A stretch of 64,000 bases of DNA from Gilliamella sp. wkB171 (GCF_001693755.1 NZ_LYST01000031.1:117417-181416), one strand, 5' to 3'; counted from the stretch's first letter, positions 19,082 through 31,218 are shown. The notes: generated from the sequence alone by a model not told the origin. Translations and numbers: made by a program.

Positions 19082-19378
19082 ATGAATAGTAAATCAGTTA
19101 TGTGGTTTTTATATATTATTAGAACCGCTAAACAATCATTGTACACCGGTATCACAACAGATACGAGCCGACGTTTACATCAACACCAAAGCGGTAAGGG
19201 CGCAAAGCATTTAAAAGGTCATCAAGATCTTGCAATTGTGTATCAAGTTTGTGTAGGTGATAGATCAACAGCTTTAAGGCTTGAGTATCGGATTAAACAA
19301 CTTTCCAAACCCAAAAAAGAACAATTAGTTCAACTTCAGCCTAGTTTAGATGTGTTATTAGAAAAGTTAGGACTTTAA
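19082..19378 (+). CDS. yhbQ: GIY-YIG nuclease-superfamily protein YhbQ
   Basis: A 98-residue UvrC-like small domain of the UPF0213/YhbQ group. The GIY-YIG pair appears as FLYIIRT and LYTGITTD (about residues 9-24), followed by the conserved Arg ([17 protein letters not shown]) and Glu region ([13 protein letters not shown]). These proteins act on DNA in vitro but their role is unclear. The ATG at 19082 has a GAGAT upstream; an internal ATG at residue 7 also fits the family start. Monocistronic, convergent with srkA. Confidence 0.9.
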   Translation: MNSKSVMWFLYIIRTAKQSLYTGITTDTSRRLHQHQSGKGAKHLKGHQDLAIVYQVCVGDRSTALRLEYRIKQLSKPKKEQLVQLQPSLDVLLEKLGL

Positions 19379-19439
19379 CATTACAGTGACACTGGCTGTT
19401 TTTTAATTTTAGTTTGTCTATTTTATTTACCTAATTTAT

Positions 19440-20426
19440 TTATCTAACCGATAGCAATTGAATTGCTGGTGATTTGATAGCAATAATTTGCTGTCTAAAT
19501 GTTGCTAATTGTTGAAGCCAAAAATCCTCATCTGTTATCCATGTAAAAGCGGGCGGAAAAGCGGGATCTTGCCATCGCATTATAATCCAAGCTAGATGAT
19601 GCACCATACGCATTGCTCTTAAAGGCTCGATTAATTTGAGCTGTGCAGTGTCGAAATCATAAAATTCTTGATAGATTTCAATCAAGGTATCTAATTGTAA
19701 GCGTTGTTCTTGCTCGGTTCCATAAAGTAGCATCCACATATCTTGGACTGCTGGTCCATTACGTGCATCATCAAAATCAACAAACATAGCATTATCACGC
19801 CATAAAATATTACCAGGATGACAATCGGCGTGAATACGAATAGGTTGCCAATCGTTATGCCAATGCTGTTCGATTGTTTGGGTTAATGTTGATAACGTTT
19901 CCGTGAGTTCAAATCGTACTTTATTGGGGACCAGATTACTCGATAATAGGATTTCTTTTGGGTGATATAAATACTCGTCTAATCCGATAGTTGGACGATG
20001 TAAAAACAGTTGTTTTGCGCCAATTTGATGAATCCGTGCAAGTAAGGTGGCAACCGATTCCATTTGGTTAATATTATCCATTTCATATTGCCGTCCACCT
20101 ACGCTAGGAAAAACAGCAAACAAATAGTTCTGATTTTCATGTAATGTACAGCCATTGAGTGTTAATGGTGCAATAGCTGGAATTTCTGCGTCAAATAGTT
20201 GCTTAGTAAATTGATGCTCTTCAAGGATCTGCTGCCGATTCCAACGATTGGGCCGATAAAACTTTACTACATAGCGAACACGTTGTTCATCCATAAATTG
20301 GTAGACGCGATTTTCGTAACTATTGAGCGCTGTTAAGCCTGAGTCAACATCAATACCAATAGTTGCCAAACTATCGATGATCAATTCTGGTGATAATGAT
20401 TGAAATGAAAAATCTAATTGACTCAT
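19440..20426 (-). CDS. srkA: Stress response kinase A (SrkA/YihE)
   Basis: Ser/Thr protein kinase of the aminoglycoside-phosphotransferase fold, linked to the Cpx envelope-stress response and protection against stress-induced death in E. coli. The 328 residues match YihE along their length: SGLTALNSYENRVYQF, KFYRPNRW, the catalytic loop IHADCHPGNILW and the metal site MFVDFDDARNGPAVQDMW. A TTG at 20429 could extend the frame by one codon, but the ATG at 20426 fits the family. It lies 12 bases downstream of engB and is probably co-transcribed, unlike E. coli where srkA pairs with dsbA. Confidence 0.95.
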   Translation of the reverse strand: MSQLDFSFQSLSPELIIDSLATIGIDVDSGLTALNSYENRVYQFMDEQRVRYVVKFYRPNRWNRQQILEEHQFTKQLFDAEIPAIAPLTLNGCTLHENQNYLFAVFPSVGGRQYEMDNINQMESVATLLARIHQIGAKQLFLHRPTIGLDEYLYHPKEILLSSNLVPNKVRFELTETLSTLTQTIEQHWHNDWQPIRIHADCHPGNILWRDNAMFVDFDDARNGPAVQDMWMLLYGTEQEQRLQLDTLIEIYQEFYDFDTAQLKLIEPLRAMRMVHHLAWIIMRWQDPAFPPAFTWITDEDFWLQQLATFRQQIIAIKSPAIQLLSVR

Positions 20427-20438
20427 CAAATGGTTTCC

Positions 20439-21050
20439 TTACTGTTGATTAAACCATTGATCTAGTTTTTGCTTTAATGCATCTAATCCAATTCGTTTAG
20501 GTGATGAAAAAGGCGCAACAGTAATATCACCTTGAAAAGGTAGGATTGCCTCTTTAACCATATTGACTTGTTTTTTTAACGCGCCAGACGCAAGCTTATC
20601 GGCTTTAGTTAGCAATAACATCACCGGAATTTCAACCGATACAGCCCAATCAATCATCTGTTGATCGAGATCTTTGAGTGGATGTCTGATATCCATCAGT
20701 ATGACTAACCCTTTTAGGCTTTCTCGTTTTTGTAGATATTCACCCAGTGATTTTTGCCATTTTCGTTTTATTGCTTCAGGCACTTGCGCATAACCATAGC
20801 CTGGTAAATCGACCAAACGGCAATTTTCTTCTACTTCAAAAAGATTAATTAATTGGGTTCTGCCTGGTGTTTTACTGGTTCGGGCTAATGTTTTTTGATT
20901 CGTTAGTGTGTTGAGCGCACTGGATTTACCTGCGTTAGATCTACCAGCAAAAGCAACTTCAACGCCACTATCACTTGGTAGGTGTGATATATCTGGCGCA
21001 CTTAAAATAAAGTGTGTTTTTGCGTAATTTAAGGGGCGAATATCGGTCAT
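20439..21050 (-). CDS. engB: Ribosome-assembly GTPase EngB (YihA/YsxC)
   Basis: Essential TRAFAC-class GTPase for late 50S assembly. The 203 residues show G1 GRSNAGKS, G2/switch region [10 protein letters not shown]3 DLPGYG, G4 LLTKADK and G5 [11 protein letters not shown]. Length and start ([21 protein letters not shown]) agree with enteric YihA. The upstream gap of 68 bases to argD on the same strand suggests either readthrough or its own promoter. Confidence 0.97.
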   Translation of the reverse strand: MTDIRPLNYAKTHFILSAPDISHLPSDSGVEVAFAGRSNAGKSSALNTLTNQKTLARTSKTPGRTQLINLFEVEENCRLVDLPGYGYAQVPEAIKRKWQKSLGEYLQKRESLKGLVILMDIRHPLKDLDQQMIDWAVSVEIPVMLLLTKADKLASGALKKQVNMVKEAILPFQGDITVAPFSSPKRIGLDALKQKLDQWFNQQ

Positions 21051-21118
21051 AACAAAGTATCCTTTAAGTGCATTAACGGCACCTAATTGATTAAAATGCC
21101 GTTACTGTATAGAAAAAC

Positions 21119-22351
<1,233 letters not shown>

Positions 22352-22394
22352 CTAAATTGTTACATCTATTTTATGTAATTTAAATGTTTAGTAA

Positions 22395-22433
22395 AGTAAA
22401 TAATTATTCATTATATTTGAATTAAAATTCATT
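22395..22433. promoter_or_regulatory. Tandem ARG boxes (ArgR operator) before argD
   Basis: Two adjacent 18-bp ARG-box-like palindromes. Box 1 (22395-22412) has core TAAAT-AATT-ATTCA, matching the enteric consensus as I recall it at 16 of 18 positions. Box 2 (22416-22433) has the perfect core TGAAT-TAAA-ATTCA. The centres are 22403.5 and 22424.5, exactly 21 bp apart, the canonical spacing bound by one ArgR hexamer. They lie 62-100 bases upstream of argD, implying arginine repression. Confidence 0.85.
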
Positions 22434-22500
22434 TTCCAAACCGTGAGAACGAAATTGATTAAGGCAACAATTTTATTGTTTTTATCGTACCATTTTCGGG

Positions 22501-22506
22501 TATAAT
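22501..22506 (+). promoter_or_regulatory. Probable -10 element of the yggX-mltC promoter
   Basis: A consensus TATAAT hexamer 40 bases before yggX. No convincing -35 at 16-18 bases was found, so only the -10 is proposed. Confidence 0.4.
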
Positions 22507-22545
22507 CGTTGGTCAAATGATAATTGTCTCTCAATAGGAATTAAG

Positions 22546-22815
22546 ATGAGCCGTGTTATTTATTGTCATTATTTAAAAAAAGACGCAGAAGGTTTAGATT
22601 TTCAACTTTATCCAGGTGAACTTGGTAAACGAATTTATAATGAAATCTCTAAAAGTGCTTGGCAAGAGTGGCTAAAAAAACAAACTATGTTAATTAATGA
22701 AAACAAATATAATATGATGAATTCTGAACACCGTAAAAAAATCGAAAGTGAGATGGTAAAATTTTTATTTGAAGGTGAAGATATTGTCATTGACGGATAC
22801 AAACCTAAAAACTGA
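22546..22815 (+). CDS. yggX: Fe(2+)-trafficking protein YggX
   Basis: Small cytoplasmic protein (89 residues) implicated in iron-sulfur cluster protection and iron trafficking under oxidative stress. It shows the family start [19 protein letters not shown] with the single conserved Cys (residue 7), then [31 protein letters not shown]. Its pairing with mltC eight bases downstream is the enteric arrangement, although mutY, which precedes it in E. coli, is absent here. Confidence 0.96.
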   Translation: MSRVIYCHYLKKDAEGLDFQLYPGELGKRIYNEISKSAWQEWLKKQTMLINENKYNMMNSEHRKKIESEMVKFLFEGEDIVIDGYKPKN

Positions 22816-22823
22816 GAACTCAA

Positions 22824-23894
22824 ATGAAAAACAAAATAAAAATTATTTCATTATTCGTGACAGTGAGCCTTTTAAGTGGTTGTCCTAGTAAAAATTCCAA
22901 TAAAATCGACGAAGATTATTATGTAAAAGATACCAATGCGTTTAATATTTTAATTGGTCAATATGCAAATAATATCGAACAAATATGGGGTCCTAAAGAG
23001 GTGCTTATAGCAGGGCCTAAAGATTATGTGCAATATGAGGATAATTTACAAACTCGAGTCCATATTAATTTTGTTTCTGGTGTCATTACTGTTGAGACAT
23101 TATCCAGTTCTCCACTTGATAATTTAAAAGAAGCCATCGTTTCAACACTATTAATGCCTGAACCTGTTGATATTATACGTAAAGATAAAATCAGTCAGGA
23201 CTTGTCAAAAGAACCTTTTTTATATAACCAAGTTCTTGACCAAGAACGGCAGCCCATTCGTTGGAGTGCGCGAGCTAATAGCTTTGCTGATTATGTGTTA
23301 GCGAATAATTTAAAACAGCGTAAATCAGGTTCTCATTTAATTACTTATGTTGAAATCAAACTTGTGCCTAACCACATTAATCAACGTGCTAAAAAGTTTT
23401 TACCACTTGTAACTGAAGCTTCGAATCGTTATTTTATTGATGAACGATTAATTTTAGCAATTATGGAAGTTGAGTCAGCATTTAACCCGTACGCAGTAAG
23501 TCGAACCGACGCATTAGGTCTTATGCAAGTTCAGCAACATACAGCAGGTCGTGACATTTTTAAATTAAAAGGTAAGTCAGGCGAACCAAGCCGTAAGTTT
23601 TTACTCGATCCTCGTAATAATGTCGATATGGGCACAGCCTATCTATCTCTATTAAAGACTAAATATTTAGCAGGCATTAATAATCCAATTTCTTTAAGAT
23701 ATGCCATGATTACTTCTTATAACGGTGGAGCAGGAAGTGTATTGCGTACGTTTTCTAATGACCGTAACGAAGCCATTAACATTATTAATTCTATGACACC
23801 ACAGCAAGTTTATCGAAAATTAGTGACTTCGCACGTTTCTCAAGAATCCCGAAATTACTTAATAAAAGTGAGTCGAATTTTAGATAATAAATAA
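22824..23894 (+). CDS. mltC: Membrane-bound lytic murein transglycosylase C
   Basis: Outer-membrane lipoprotein that cleaves peptidoglycan glycan strands to 1,6-anhydromuropeptides. The lipobox LLSGC gives Cys20. The N-terminal DUF3393-type domain (KDTNAFNILIGQYANNIEQIWG, AGPKDYVQY, REP/KEPFLYNQVLDQ) is followed by the SLT domain (about 195-350) with catalytic Glu in ILAIMEVESAFNPYAVSRTDALGLMQV and the AYNGG-type motif (SYNGGAGSVLRTF). The 356 residues agree with enteric MltC. Co-transcribed with yggX. Confidence 0.97.
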   Translation: MKNKIKIISLFVTVSLLSGCPSKNSNKIDEDYYVKDTNAFNILIGQYANNIEQIWGPKEVLIAGPKDYVQYEDNLQTRVHINFVSGVITVETLSSSPLDNLKEAIVSTLLMPEPVDIIRKDKISQDLSKEPFLYNQVLDQERQPIRWSARANSFADYVLANNLKQRKSGSHLITYVEIKLVPNHINQRAKKFLPLVTEASNRYFIDERLILAIMEVESAFNPYAVSRTDALGLMQVQQHTAGRDIFKLKGKSGEPSRKFLLDPRNNVDMGTAYLSLLKTKYLAGINNPISLRYAMITSYNGGAGSVLRTFSNDRNEAINIINSMTPQQVYRKLVTSHVSQESRNYLIKVSRILDNK

Positions 23895-24260
23895 GCGGGT
23901 TATAGGGTGATAACGCTTCATTTGCAAAATTAGTAATGAAGCGTAAAGGATATATTTCAAACAATCACAACAAATTTGTAAGAATAGTTCTGAAGTGAAT
24001 CTATCGATTATTTTAAACGGTATTATAACCGTTATATTTTATAAAAATGTTTATATGGATGCTAAAAAAATAAATTTAATTAATTAGATATTTTAAATTT
24101 TGGTGAATAATCTTAGATTAATTATTTATAGTAAAAGTGATTTCTTTAACAAATAATGATTTTTTGTTATAAAATTTTTTAATAAAAAAAACGTGATCTG
24201 CTTCAAATTTTGAGTATACTATGGCTCTCATAAAACCCTAGTTTTTTTGAGGATGTTAGT
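23895..24260. other. Intergenic region upstream of focA
   Basis: A gap of 366 bases. It holds a 10-bp perfect stem ACGCTTCATT / AATGAAGCGT (23913-23922 and 23935-23944, no T-run) that may end the yggX-mltC transcript, a strongly AT-rich middle, and the CRP/FNR-like site and promoter described separately. No gene is visible. Confidence 0.7.
24189..24210 (+). promoter_or_regulatory. CRP/FNR-family site upstream of focA
   Basis: Core GTGAT-CTGC-TTCAA (24193-24206), flanked by AAAC on the left and ATTT on the right. It agrees with the CRP consensus (AAATGTGA-N6-TCACATTT type) at most informative positions, and with the FNR core TTGAT-N4-ATCAA at 8 of 10. A CATAAA hexamer at 24229-24234 would put the site centre near -41.5, the class II activator position. 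FNR control would suit focA-pfl, but the sequence alone does not separate CRP from FNR. Confidence 0.55.
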
Positions 24261-25109
24261 TTGAGTACAGATAAACTCGTGGATTCGTTTTCCCCCGCGC
24301 AAATGACCCAGATCGCTGAAGACATCGGCAATTACAAAGTAAATAAACACCCTTGTAGCACGCTTCTTTCTGCCATCATTGCAGGTGTTTTTATTTCCAT
24401 TGCATTTGTATTTTATATCACTGTGACAACTGGAACGGCTGGTGTTGCTTTTGGTTTAGCAAAATTAGTCGGTGGTATCTGCTTTTCATTAGGATTAATG
24501 TTAGTTGTTTGCTGTGGTGCAGATCTTTTTACTTCAACAGTATTAACTATTTTACCTAAAATGACTCACAAAGTGAGTTGGCTAAAAATGCTACGCAATT
24601 GGATTTTTGTCTATATTGGTAACTTTATTGGTGCTATACTGTTTGTAGCAGTTATTTGGCTTTCAGGTCAATATATGGTAGCTAATGGATTGTGGGGATT
24701 AAACGTTTTACAAACCGCAGATCATAAATTGCACCATACTTTTATTGAAGCAGTATTTTTAGGTTTACTGGCTAATTTAATGGTATGTTTGGCTGCTTGG
24801 ATGAGTTATGCTGGTCGCAGTTTACTCGACAAGATGTTAGTTATGGTATTACCTGTTGCTATGTTTGTGGCAAGTGGATTTGAACATAGTATCGCAAATA
24901 TGTTTATGATTCCTATGGGAATTGTAATTAAAAATTTTGCTTCACCGGAATTTTGGTCTGCTGTTGGATTGTCGGCAGATGCATTTAAAGAATTAACTGT
25001 TGAGCATTTTATTATAAATAATTTAATCCCGGTAACAATCGGGAATATTTTAGGTGGATTAGCTGTTGCGCTACCTTATTGGGCTTTATATTTACGTAAG
25101 CCACATTGA
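24261..25109 (+). CDS. focA: Formate channel FocA
   Basis: Pentameric inner-membrane formate channel (FNT family), 282 residues with six membrane spans. Family motifs include KHPCSTLLSAIIAGVFISIAFVFYI, KLVGGICFSLGLMLVV-CGADLFTS, the central LANLMVCLAAWMSYAGRS and VASGFEHSIANMFMIPMGI with the gating/central His. The start is TTG at 24261, preceded by GAGGA eight bases upstream; the next ATG would delete the N-terminal helix that regulates the channel with PflB. It precedes pflB by 69 bases, the usual focA-pflB order. Confidence 0.95.
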   Translation: MSTDKLVDSFSPAQMTQIAEDIGNYKVNKHPCSTLLSAIIAGVFISIAFVFYITVTTGTAGVAFGLAKLVGGICFSLGLMLVVCCGADLFTSTVLTILPKMTHKVSWLKMLRNWIFVYIGNFIGAILFVAVIWLSGQYMVANGLWGLNVLQTADHKLHHTFIEAVFLGLLANLMVCLAAWMSYAGRSLLDKMLVMVLPVAMFVASGFEHSIANMFMIPMGIVIKNFASPEFWSAVGLSADAFKELTVEHFIINNLIPVTIGNILGGLAVALPYWALYLRKPH

Positions 25110-25118
25110 TTTTAAAAT

Positions 25119-25147
25119 ATTTACCCTCATTTATATGAGCGGTAAAT
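25119..25147 (+). other. Intercistronic hairpin between focA and pflB
   Basis: Stem ATTTACC-CTCAT / ATGAG-C-GGTAAAT (25119-25130 and 25135-25147) with one bulged base and a TTAT loop, without a T-run. It could be an RNA-processing or mRNA-stabilising element that lets pflB be expressed above focA; the function is inferred. Confidence 0.5.
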
Positions 25148-25178
25148 AACTATTTTTGTAAACCTGAGGTGAAAAACT

Positions 25179-27461
25179 ATGAGTAATTTAAACGAAGTAC
25201 AAGCAGTTGCTTGGAAAGGATTTAAAGATGGTGATTGGCAAAATAATGTTAATGTCCGCGATTTTATTCAAAAGAACTACACGCCATATGAAGGCGATGA
25301 GTCTTTCTTAGCTGGTGCAACTGATGCGACAACTAAGTTATGGGATAAAGTAATGGAAGGCATTAAAATTGAAAATGCTACCCATGCCCCTGTGGATTTT
25401 GATACAAGTGTTATTTCGACAATTACTGCTCATGACGCAGGTTATATTGAAAAAGATTTAGAAAAAATTGTTGGTTTACAAACTGAAAAACCATTAAAAC
25501 GTGCGATTATTCCGTTTGGTGGTATTAAAATGATCGAGAACTCATGTAAGGCTTATAACCGTACACTTGATCCTTTAGTTAAAAAAATCTTCACTGAATA
25601 TCGTAAAACCCATAACCAAGGTGTTTTTGATATCTATACTCCAGATATTTTACGTTGTCGTAAATCAGGCGTTATCACTGGTCTTCCAGATGCTTATGGC
25701 CGTGGTCGTATCATTGGGGATTACCGTCGTGTTGCACTTTACGGTATTGACTACTTAATGCAAGATAAATATGCGCAATTCAATTCATTACAAGCTGATT
25801 TTGAAAATGGTGTTGACTTAGCTATGACTATGCAACGTCGTGAAGAAATTGCGGAACAACATCGTGCACTTGGTCAAATTAAAGAAATGGCCGCTAAATA
25901 TGGTTACGATATTTCTGGACCTGCTAAAACTGCTCAAGAAGCGGTACAATGGACTTACTTTGGTTATTTAGCAGCAGTTAAATCACAAAACGGTGCGGCA
26001 ATGTCTCTTGGTCGTACTTCTACATTCTTTGATATTTACTTCCAACGTGACCTTGAAGCCGGCTTAATCACTGAAAAAGACGCTCAAGAAATTGTTGACC
26101 ATTTCGTTATGAAATTACGTATGGTTCGTTTCTTACGTACGCCTGAATATGATGAATTATTCTCTGGTGACCCAATTTGGGCAACTGAATCTATCGCTGG
26201 TATGGGTGTAGATGGTCGTACTTTAGTGACTAAAACTTCATTCCGTTTCTTAAATACACTTTACACTATGGGTCCATCACCAGAACCAAATATGACAATT
26301 CTTTGGTCTGAACAATTACCAAGTGGATTTAAAGAGTTTGCATCAAAAGTATCTATTGATACTTCATCATTACAATATGAAAATGATGACTTAATGCGCC
26401 CTGACTTTAACAACGATGACTATGCTATCGCATGTTGTGTAAGTCCAATGATTGTTGGTAAACAAATGCAATTCTTTGGTGCGCGTGCAAACCTTGCTAA
26501 AACTCTTCTATACGCAATCAATGGTGGTGTGGATGAGAAACTAAAAATGCAAGTAGGTCCAAAAGAAGCGCCAATTACTGACGAATATCTTGATTTTGAT
26601 AAAGTTTTTGCTCGTTTAGATCACTTTATGGATTGGTTAGCAAAACAATATGTAACTGCGTTAAATGCTATTCACTATATGCACGACAAATATAGCTATG
26701 AAGCATCATTAATGGCATTACACGATCGTGATATTATTCGTACTATGGCATGTGGTATTGCAGGTCTATCTGTTGCTGCTGACTCATTATCTGCGATTAA
26801 ATATGCGAAAGTTAAAACGATTCGTGATGAAGATGGTCTTGCTGTGGACTTTGAAATTGAAGGTGAATACCCACAATTTGGTAACAATGATCCACGTGTA
26901 GATGATATCGCAGTTGATTTAGTTGAACGTTTCATGAAGAAAATTCAAAAACTTAAAACTTATCGTAATGCAATTCCTACACAATCAGTGTTAACTATTA
27001 CTTCAAACGTTGTATATGGTAAGAAAACTGGTAATACACCTGATGGTCGTCGTGCTGGTGCTCCATTTGGTCCAGGTGCTAACCCAATGCACGGTCGTGA
27101 CCAAAAAGGTGCGGTTGCTTCATTAACATCTGTTGCTAAACTTCCATTTGCTTATGCGAAAGATGGTATTTCGTATACTTTCTCTATCGTTCCAAATGCG
27201 TTAGGTAAAGATGATAGTGCACGTAAACGTAACTTAGCAGGCTTAATGGATGGTTACTTCCACCATGAAGCAACTATTGAAGGTGGTCAACATCTTAATG
27301 TGAACGTACTTAACCGTGAAACATTATTAGATGCGATGGATCATCCTGAAAAATATCCACAATTAACTATTCGTGTTTCTGGATATGCAGTGCGTTTCAA
27401 TTCTTTAACTAAAGAGCAACAAAAAGACGTAATTTCACGTACTTTTACACAATCAATGTAA
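25179..27461 (+). CDS. pflB: Pyruvate formate-lyase
   Basis: Glycyl-radical enzyme converting pyruvate and CoA to acetyl-CoA and formate under anaerobiosis. The 760 residues carry the catalytic cysteine pair IACCVSPM (about 417-418) and the glycyl-radical loop [10 protein letters not shown] (Gly about 733) near the C-terminus. The region around [10 protein letters not shown] and [12 protein letters not shown] is typical. Codon use is more regular than in neighbours (GGT, CGT, AAC), as in highly expressed genes. An AGGTGA ribosome site precedes the ATG. Activated by PflA, encoded downstream. Confidence 0.99.
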   Translation: MSNLNEVQAVAWKGFKDGDWQNNVNVRDFIQKNYTPYEGDESFLAGATDATTKLWDKVMEGIKIENATHAPVDFDTSVISTITAHDAGYIEKDLEKIVGLQTEKPLKRAIIPFGGIKMIENSCKAYNRTLDPLVKKIFTEYRKTHNQGVFDIYTPDILRCRKSGVITGLPDAYGRGRIIGDYRRVALYGIDYLMQDKYAQFNSLQADFENGVDLAMTMQRREEIAEQHRALGQIKEMAAKYGYDISGPAKTAQEAVQWTYFGYLAAVKSQNGAAMSLGRTSTFFDIYFQRDLEAGLITEKDAQEIVDHFVMKLRMVRFLRTPEYDELFSGDPIWATESIAGMGVDGRTLVTKTSFRFLNTLYTMGPSPEPNMTILWSEQLPSGFKEFASKVSIDTSSLQYENDDLMRPDFNNDDYAIACCVSPMIVGKQMQFFGARANLAKTLLYAINGGVDEKLKMQVGPKEAPITDEYLDFDKVFARLDHFMDWLAKQYVTALNAIHYMHDKYSYEASLMALHDRDIIRTMACGIAGLSVAADSLSAIKYAKVKTIRDEDGLAVDFEIEGEYPQFGNNDPRVDDIAVDLVERFMKKIQKLKTYRNAIPTQSVLTITSNVVYGKKTGNTPDGRRAGAPFGPGANPMHGRDQKGAVASLTSVAKLPFAYAKDGISYTFSIVPNALGKDDSARKRNLAGLMDGYFHHEATIEGGQHLNVNVLNRETLLDAMDHPEKYPQLTIRVSGYAVRFNSLTKEQQKDVISRTFTQSM

Positions 27462-27487
27462 TTTAGTTAATTGATGATTTGCATTAA

Positions 27488-27518
27488 ATAGCGTCCAATT
27501 TGGGCGCTATTTTTTTGT
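27488..27518 (+). terminator. Terminator after pflB
   Basis: Stem ATAGCGTCC / GGGCGCTAT followed by seven T, 20-30 bases after the pflB stop. It separates focA-pflB from pflA, which then needs its own promoter in the AT-rich 27520-27715. Confidence 0.85.
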
Positions 27519-27715
27519 CAATTGAATTATTTGCTATCCACTTATAGAAATGTTGCTGTAGGTAAGATAAATTTAATACTTGTTAGTATTTATTTTGTAT
27601 AATTGCAACTAATAACAGTATATTCAATTAATGTAATTGGTAAAAAATAACATTATATGAGTTAAAATACTTAAATAAATATAAAAGCAATGTGAGTAAT
27701 TATTAGAGAACATTT

Positions 27716-28492
27716 ATGGAACAAAATATTATTATGACAACAAAACAACCGATTAAAGGTCGTATCCATTCTTTTGAATCTTTCGGTACAGTTGATGGAC
27801 CGGGAATTCGCTTCATTGTTTTTTTTCAAGGTTGTTTAATGCGTTGCTTATACTGTCATAACCGCGATACTTGGGATTTAAAAGCGGGCAAGGAAGTGAC
27901 AGTTGATGAGTTAATGAAAGAGATAGTTTCTTATAAAAGCTTTATTATGCCCAATGGTGGTGGGGTTACTGCATCGGGTGGAGAAGCGACATTACAGTCT
28001 GAATTTATTACTGAGTGGTTTAAAGCTTGCCATAAAGAGGGCATTAATACTTGTTTAGATACCAATGGTTATGCTAGACAGATCGATCATACTCTAGAAG
28101 AGCTAATGGACGTGACTGATCTGGTTATGCTTGATTTGAAACAGTTGAATGATGAGATACATCAAAAGTTGGTCGGTGTATCCAATAAACGTGTATTAGA
28201 GTTCGCTAAATATTTACAAAAAATCAATAAGAAAACTTGGATTCGATATGTTGTTGTTCCGGGTTGGACGGATGATGATGACTCAGCACATTTATTAGGT
28301 AAATTTATCCAAGGCATGAGTAATATCGAACGAGTAGAGTTATTACCTTATCATAAGCTTGGTGCTTACAAATGGGAAACGTTTGGTGATAAGTATCAAT
28401 TGGAAGGCGTTGAAGCCCCACCAAGGGAGACACTTGATAGGATTCAATCTATTATAGAAAGCTACGGCCAACCTGTGACATTTAGTAAGTAA
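27716..28492 (+). CDS. pflA: Pyruvate formate-lyase 1-activating enzyme
   Basis: Radical-SAM enzyme that installs the glycyl radical on PflB. The 258 residues show the 4Fe-4S motif CLMRCLYC (CxxxCxxC), the preceding [18 protein letters not shown], the SAM-binding [14 protein letters not shown] and the C-terminal [21 protein letters not shown]. It is about 12 residues longer than the enteric protein at the N-terminus; ATG 27716 has a GAGAA upstream, and the Met at residue 7 is an alternative. No enteric-like difference in active-site residues. Confidence 0.97.
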   Translation: MEQNIIMTTKQPIKGRIHSFESFGTVDGPGIRFIVFFQGCLMRCLYCHNRDTWDLKAGKEVTVDELMKEIVSYKSFIMPNGGGVTASGGEATLQSEFITEWFKACHKEGINTCLDTNGYARQIDHTLEELMDVTDLVMLDLKQLNDEIHQKLVGVSNKRVLEFAKYLQKINKKTWIRYVVVPGWTDDDDSAHLLGKFIQGMSNIERVELLPYHKLGAYKWETFGDKYQLEGVEAPPRETLDRIQSIIESYGQPVTFSK

Positions 28493-28505
28493 TATCATCC
28501 TTAAA

Positions 28506-28536
28506 TTAAACAGGCACAAGATTTGTGTCTGCTTAA
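28506..28536. terminator. Bidirectional hairpin between pflA and rarD-like gene
   Basis: A 14-bp inverted repeat (28506-28519 and 28523-28536; 12 Watson-Crick pairs plus wobble) with a 3-base loop, between convergent genes. T-runs on both sides are short. Confidence 0.6.
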
Positions 28537-29433
28537 TTAGCGAATTCTTTTTCGCTTTATCGCTCTTAGTACAAATATACTTCCTTCCAACGCTAATACA
28601 CAAACAGATAACCAAATAAATCCATATGAAATAATATGCTGTGATGGGATTGATTCGTGTAAGAATAATAGAGAAACACAAGTTAGTAAAACTGGCTCTA
28701 CATAGCCGAGCAATCCAAATAAGCCCATAGGTAGTAATCTTCTGGCAACAAAATACATGGCAAAAGCAATAGCGGTAATTATCCCAAGCATAGGGATAAA
28801 GATATGAAAATGGGTTAAATCATTAATAATTTGTTGTACGTTATAATTGAAAATAAAATAACTAAGACAACCTAAAAAAATGAAGAAAAAATCTGAAAAG
28901 GTCCCTGATATGCCTTCTATTTGTAGTTTTCTTCTTGTCATAAAGTAAATTGGATAACCAAGCGCTATCACTGCTGTTTCCCATGAAAAGGCTCTGGTTG
29001 TGTAAATTTCTAAACAGACACCAATAGCAGCAAGAGAGACAGCAATTTTTTGAAAAAATGTTAATGTTTCTCCATAGAAAACTTTGCCAAAAATGACCAT
29101 TGCTAAGGGTAATAAAAAATATCCCAAAGATGCAGATAAACCATGACCATTAAGCGGTGCCCAAATAAAAATAAGCATTTGGATGGTCAAAAGTAATGAG
29201 GATGCTATCAATCCCAAAAGTAATACTGGTCGTTGTTTTATTCGCAAAAATAGATCAGCAATAGCTGACCATTGTTTTTCAAAACAGATAAGAATAATAA
29301 TTGCAGGAAAAGACGTTAATAATCGCCAGCAAAAAATATCGACAACCGAAAGCGGCTGTAGTAATACTGGATAATAATAAAGTAATCCAAAAAGACATGA
29401 TGCAAGTATTGAAAGGACAACACCTTTTATCAT
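28537..29433 (-). CDS. EamA/RarD-family membrane transporter
   Basis: A 298-residue integral membrane protein with about ten hydrophobic segments, of the drug/metabolite transporter superfamily. Opening KGVVLSILASCLFGLLYYYPVLLQPLSVVDIFCWRLL, then LNGHGLSASLGYFLLPLAMV and YFVARRLLPMGLFGLLGYVEPVLL, resemble RarD. Substrate is unknown in this family; RarD was named from chloramphenicol-related phenotypes in Pseudomonas. ATG 29433 has an AGGTGA ribosome site. It follows serS on the same strand beyond a terminator. Confidence 0.85.
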   Translation of the reverse strand: MIKGVVLSILASCLFGLLYYYPVLLQPLSVVDIFCWRLLTSFPAIIILICFEKQWSAIADLFLRIKQRPVLLLGLIASSLLLTIQMLIFIWAPLNGHGLSASLGYFLLPLAMVIFGKVFYGETLTFFQKIAVSLAAIGVCLEIYTTRAFSWETAVIALGYPIYFMTRRKLQIEGISGTFSDFFFIFLGCLSYFIFNYNVQQIINDLTHFHIFIPMLGIITAIAFAMYFVARRLLPMGLFGLLGYVEPVLLTCVSLLFLHESIPSQHIISYGFIWLSVCVLALEGSIFVLRAIKRKRIR

Positions 29434-29451
29434 TTTTTCACCTAAATTAAT

Positions 29452-29480
29452 AAAAAAATAGCGCTATTAGTAGCGCTATC
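29452..29480 (-). terminator. Terminator after serS
   Basis: Minus-strand stem GATAGCGCT / AGCGCTAT with short loop followed by seven T, about 20 bases past the serS stop. Confidence 0.85.
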
Positions 29481-29501
29481 TTAAGCTAAATTGATTTATC
29501 T

Positions 29502-30806
<1,305 letters not shown>

Positions 30807-30948
30807 TTATTATTTATTAAAGCTATCTATCTACTTGAACCGTTATTTTAATCTAGCTAACAACATATATAAATAAAAAAGTAGATTGATAAAAGATATA
30901 AAGTTTGTGAGCTTAGTATACTAGAATTATGCCGGGATTCAACCGAAA

Positions 30949-31025
30949 TGGCGCACCCGAAGGGATTCGAACCCCTGACCGCTCGGTTCGAAGCCGAGTG
31001 CTCTATCCAGCTGAGCTACGGATGC
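30949..31025 (-). tRNA. tRNA-Arg, anticodon UCG
   Basis: A 77-base cloverleaf on the minus strand with encoded CCA. The anticodon arm is CTCGG-CTTCGAA-CCGAG, giving anticodon UCG (reads CGA and CGG). The T arm GGTTCGAATCC and the D arm AGCTCAGCTGGATAGAGC match the two ACG copies next to it, but the discriminator base is G instead of A and the acceptor has a U4-G69 wobble. Probably a divergent sister of the adjacent tRNA-Arg(ACG) genes. Confidence 0.95.
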
Positions 31026-31044
31026 TTGTAAGTTCGTAAAAAAA

Positions 31045-31121
31045 TGGTGCATCCGAAGGGATTCGAACCCCTGACCGCCCGGTTCGTAGCCGGGTACTCT
31101 ATCCAGCTGAGCTACGGATGC
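31045..31121 (-). tRNA. tRNA-Arg, anticodon ACG
   Basis: A 77-base cloverleaf with CCA end. Anticodon arm CCCGG-CTACGAA-CCGGG gives ACG (A34 read as inosine, decoding CGU, CGC, CGA). Equivalent to an argV/Y/Z/Q copy of E. coli; identical in sequence to the next upstream copy. Confidence 0.97.
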
Positions 31122-31141
31122 GTTTTAGAATTTTTTTAAAA

Positions 31142-31218
31142 TGGTGCATCCGAAGGGATTCGAACCCCTGACCGCCCGGTTCGTAGCCGGGTACTCTATC
31201 CAGCTGAGCTACGGATGC
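31142..31218 (-). tRNA. tRNA-Arg, anticodon ACG (second copy)
   Basis: Same 77-base sequence as the gene at 31045-31121, separated from it by 20 bases. The pair plus tRNA-Ser reproduces the enteric serV-argVYZQ cluster downstream of csrA. Confidence 0.97.

Noticed and set aside
31045..31218. Near-identical repeated units as a possible CRISPR or mobile repeat
   Set aside because: They are two tRNA-Arg genes with full cloverleafs.
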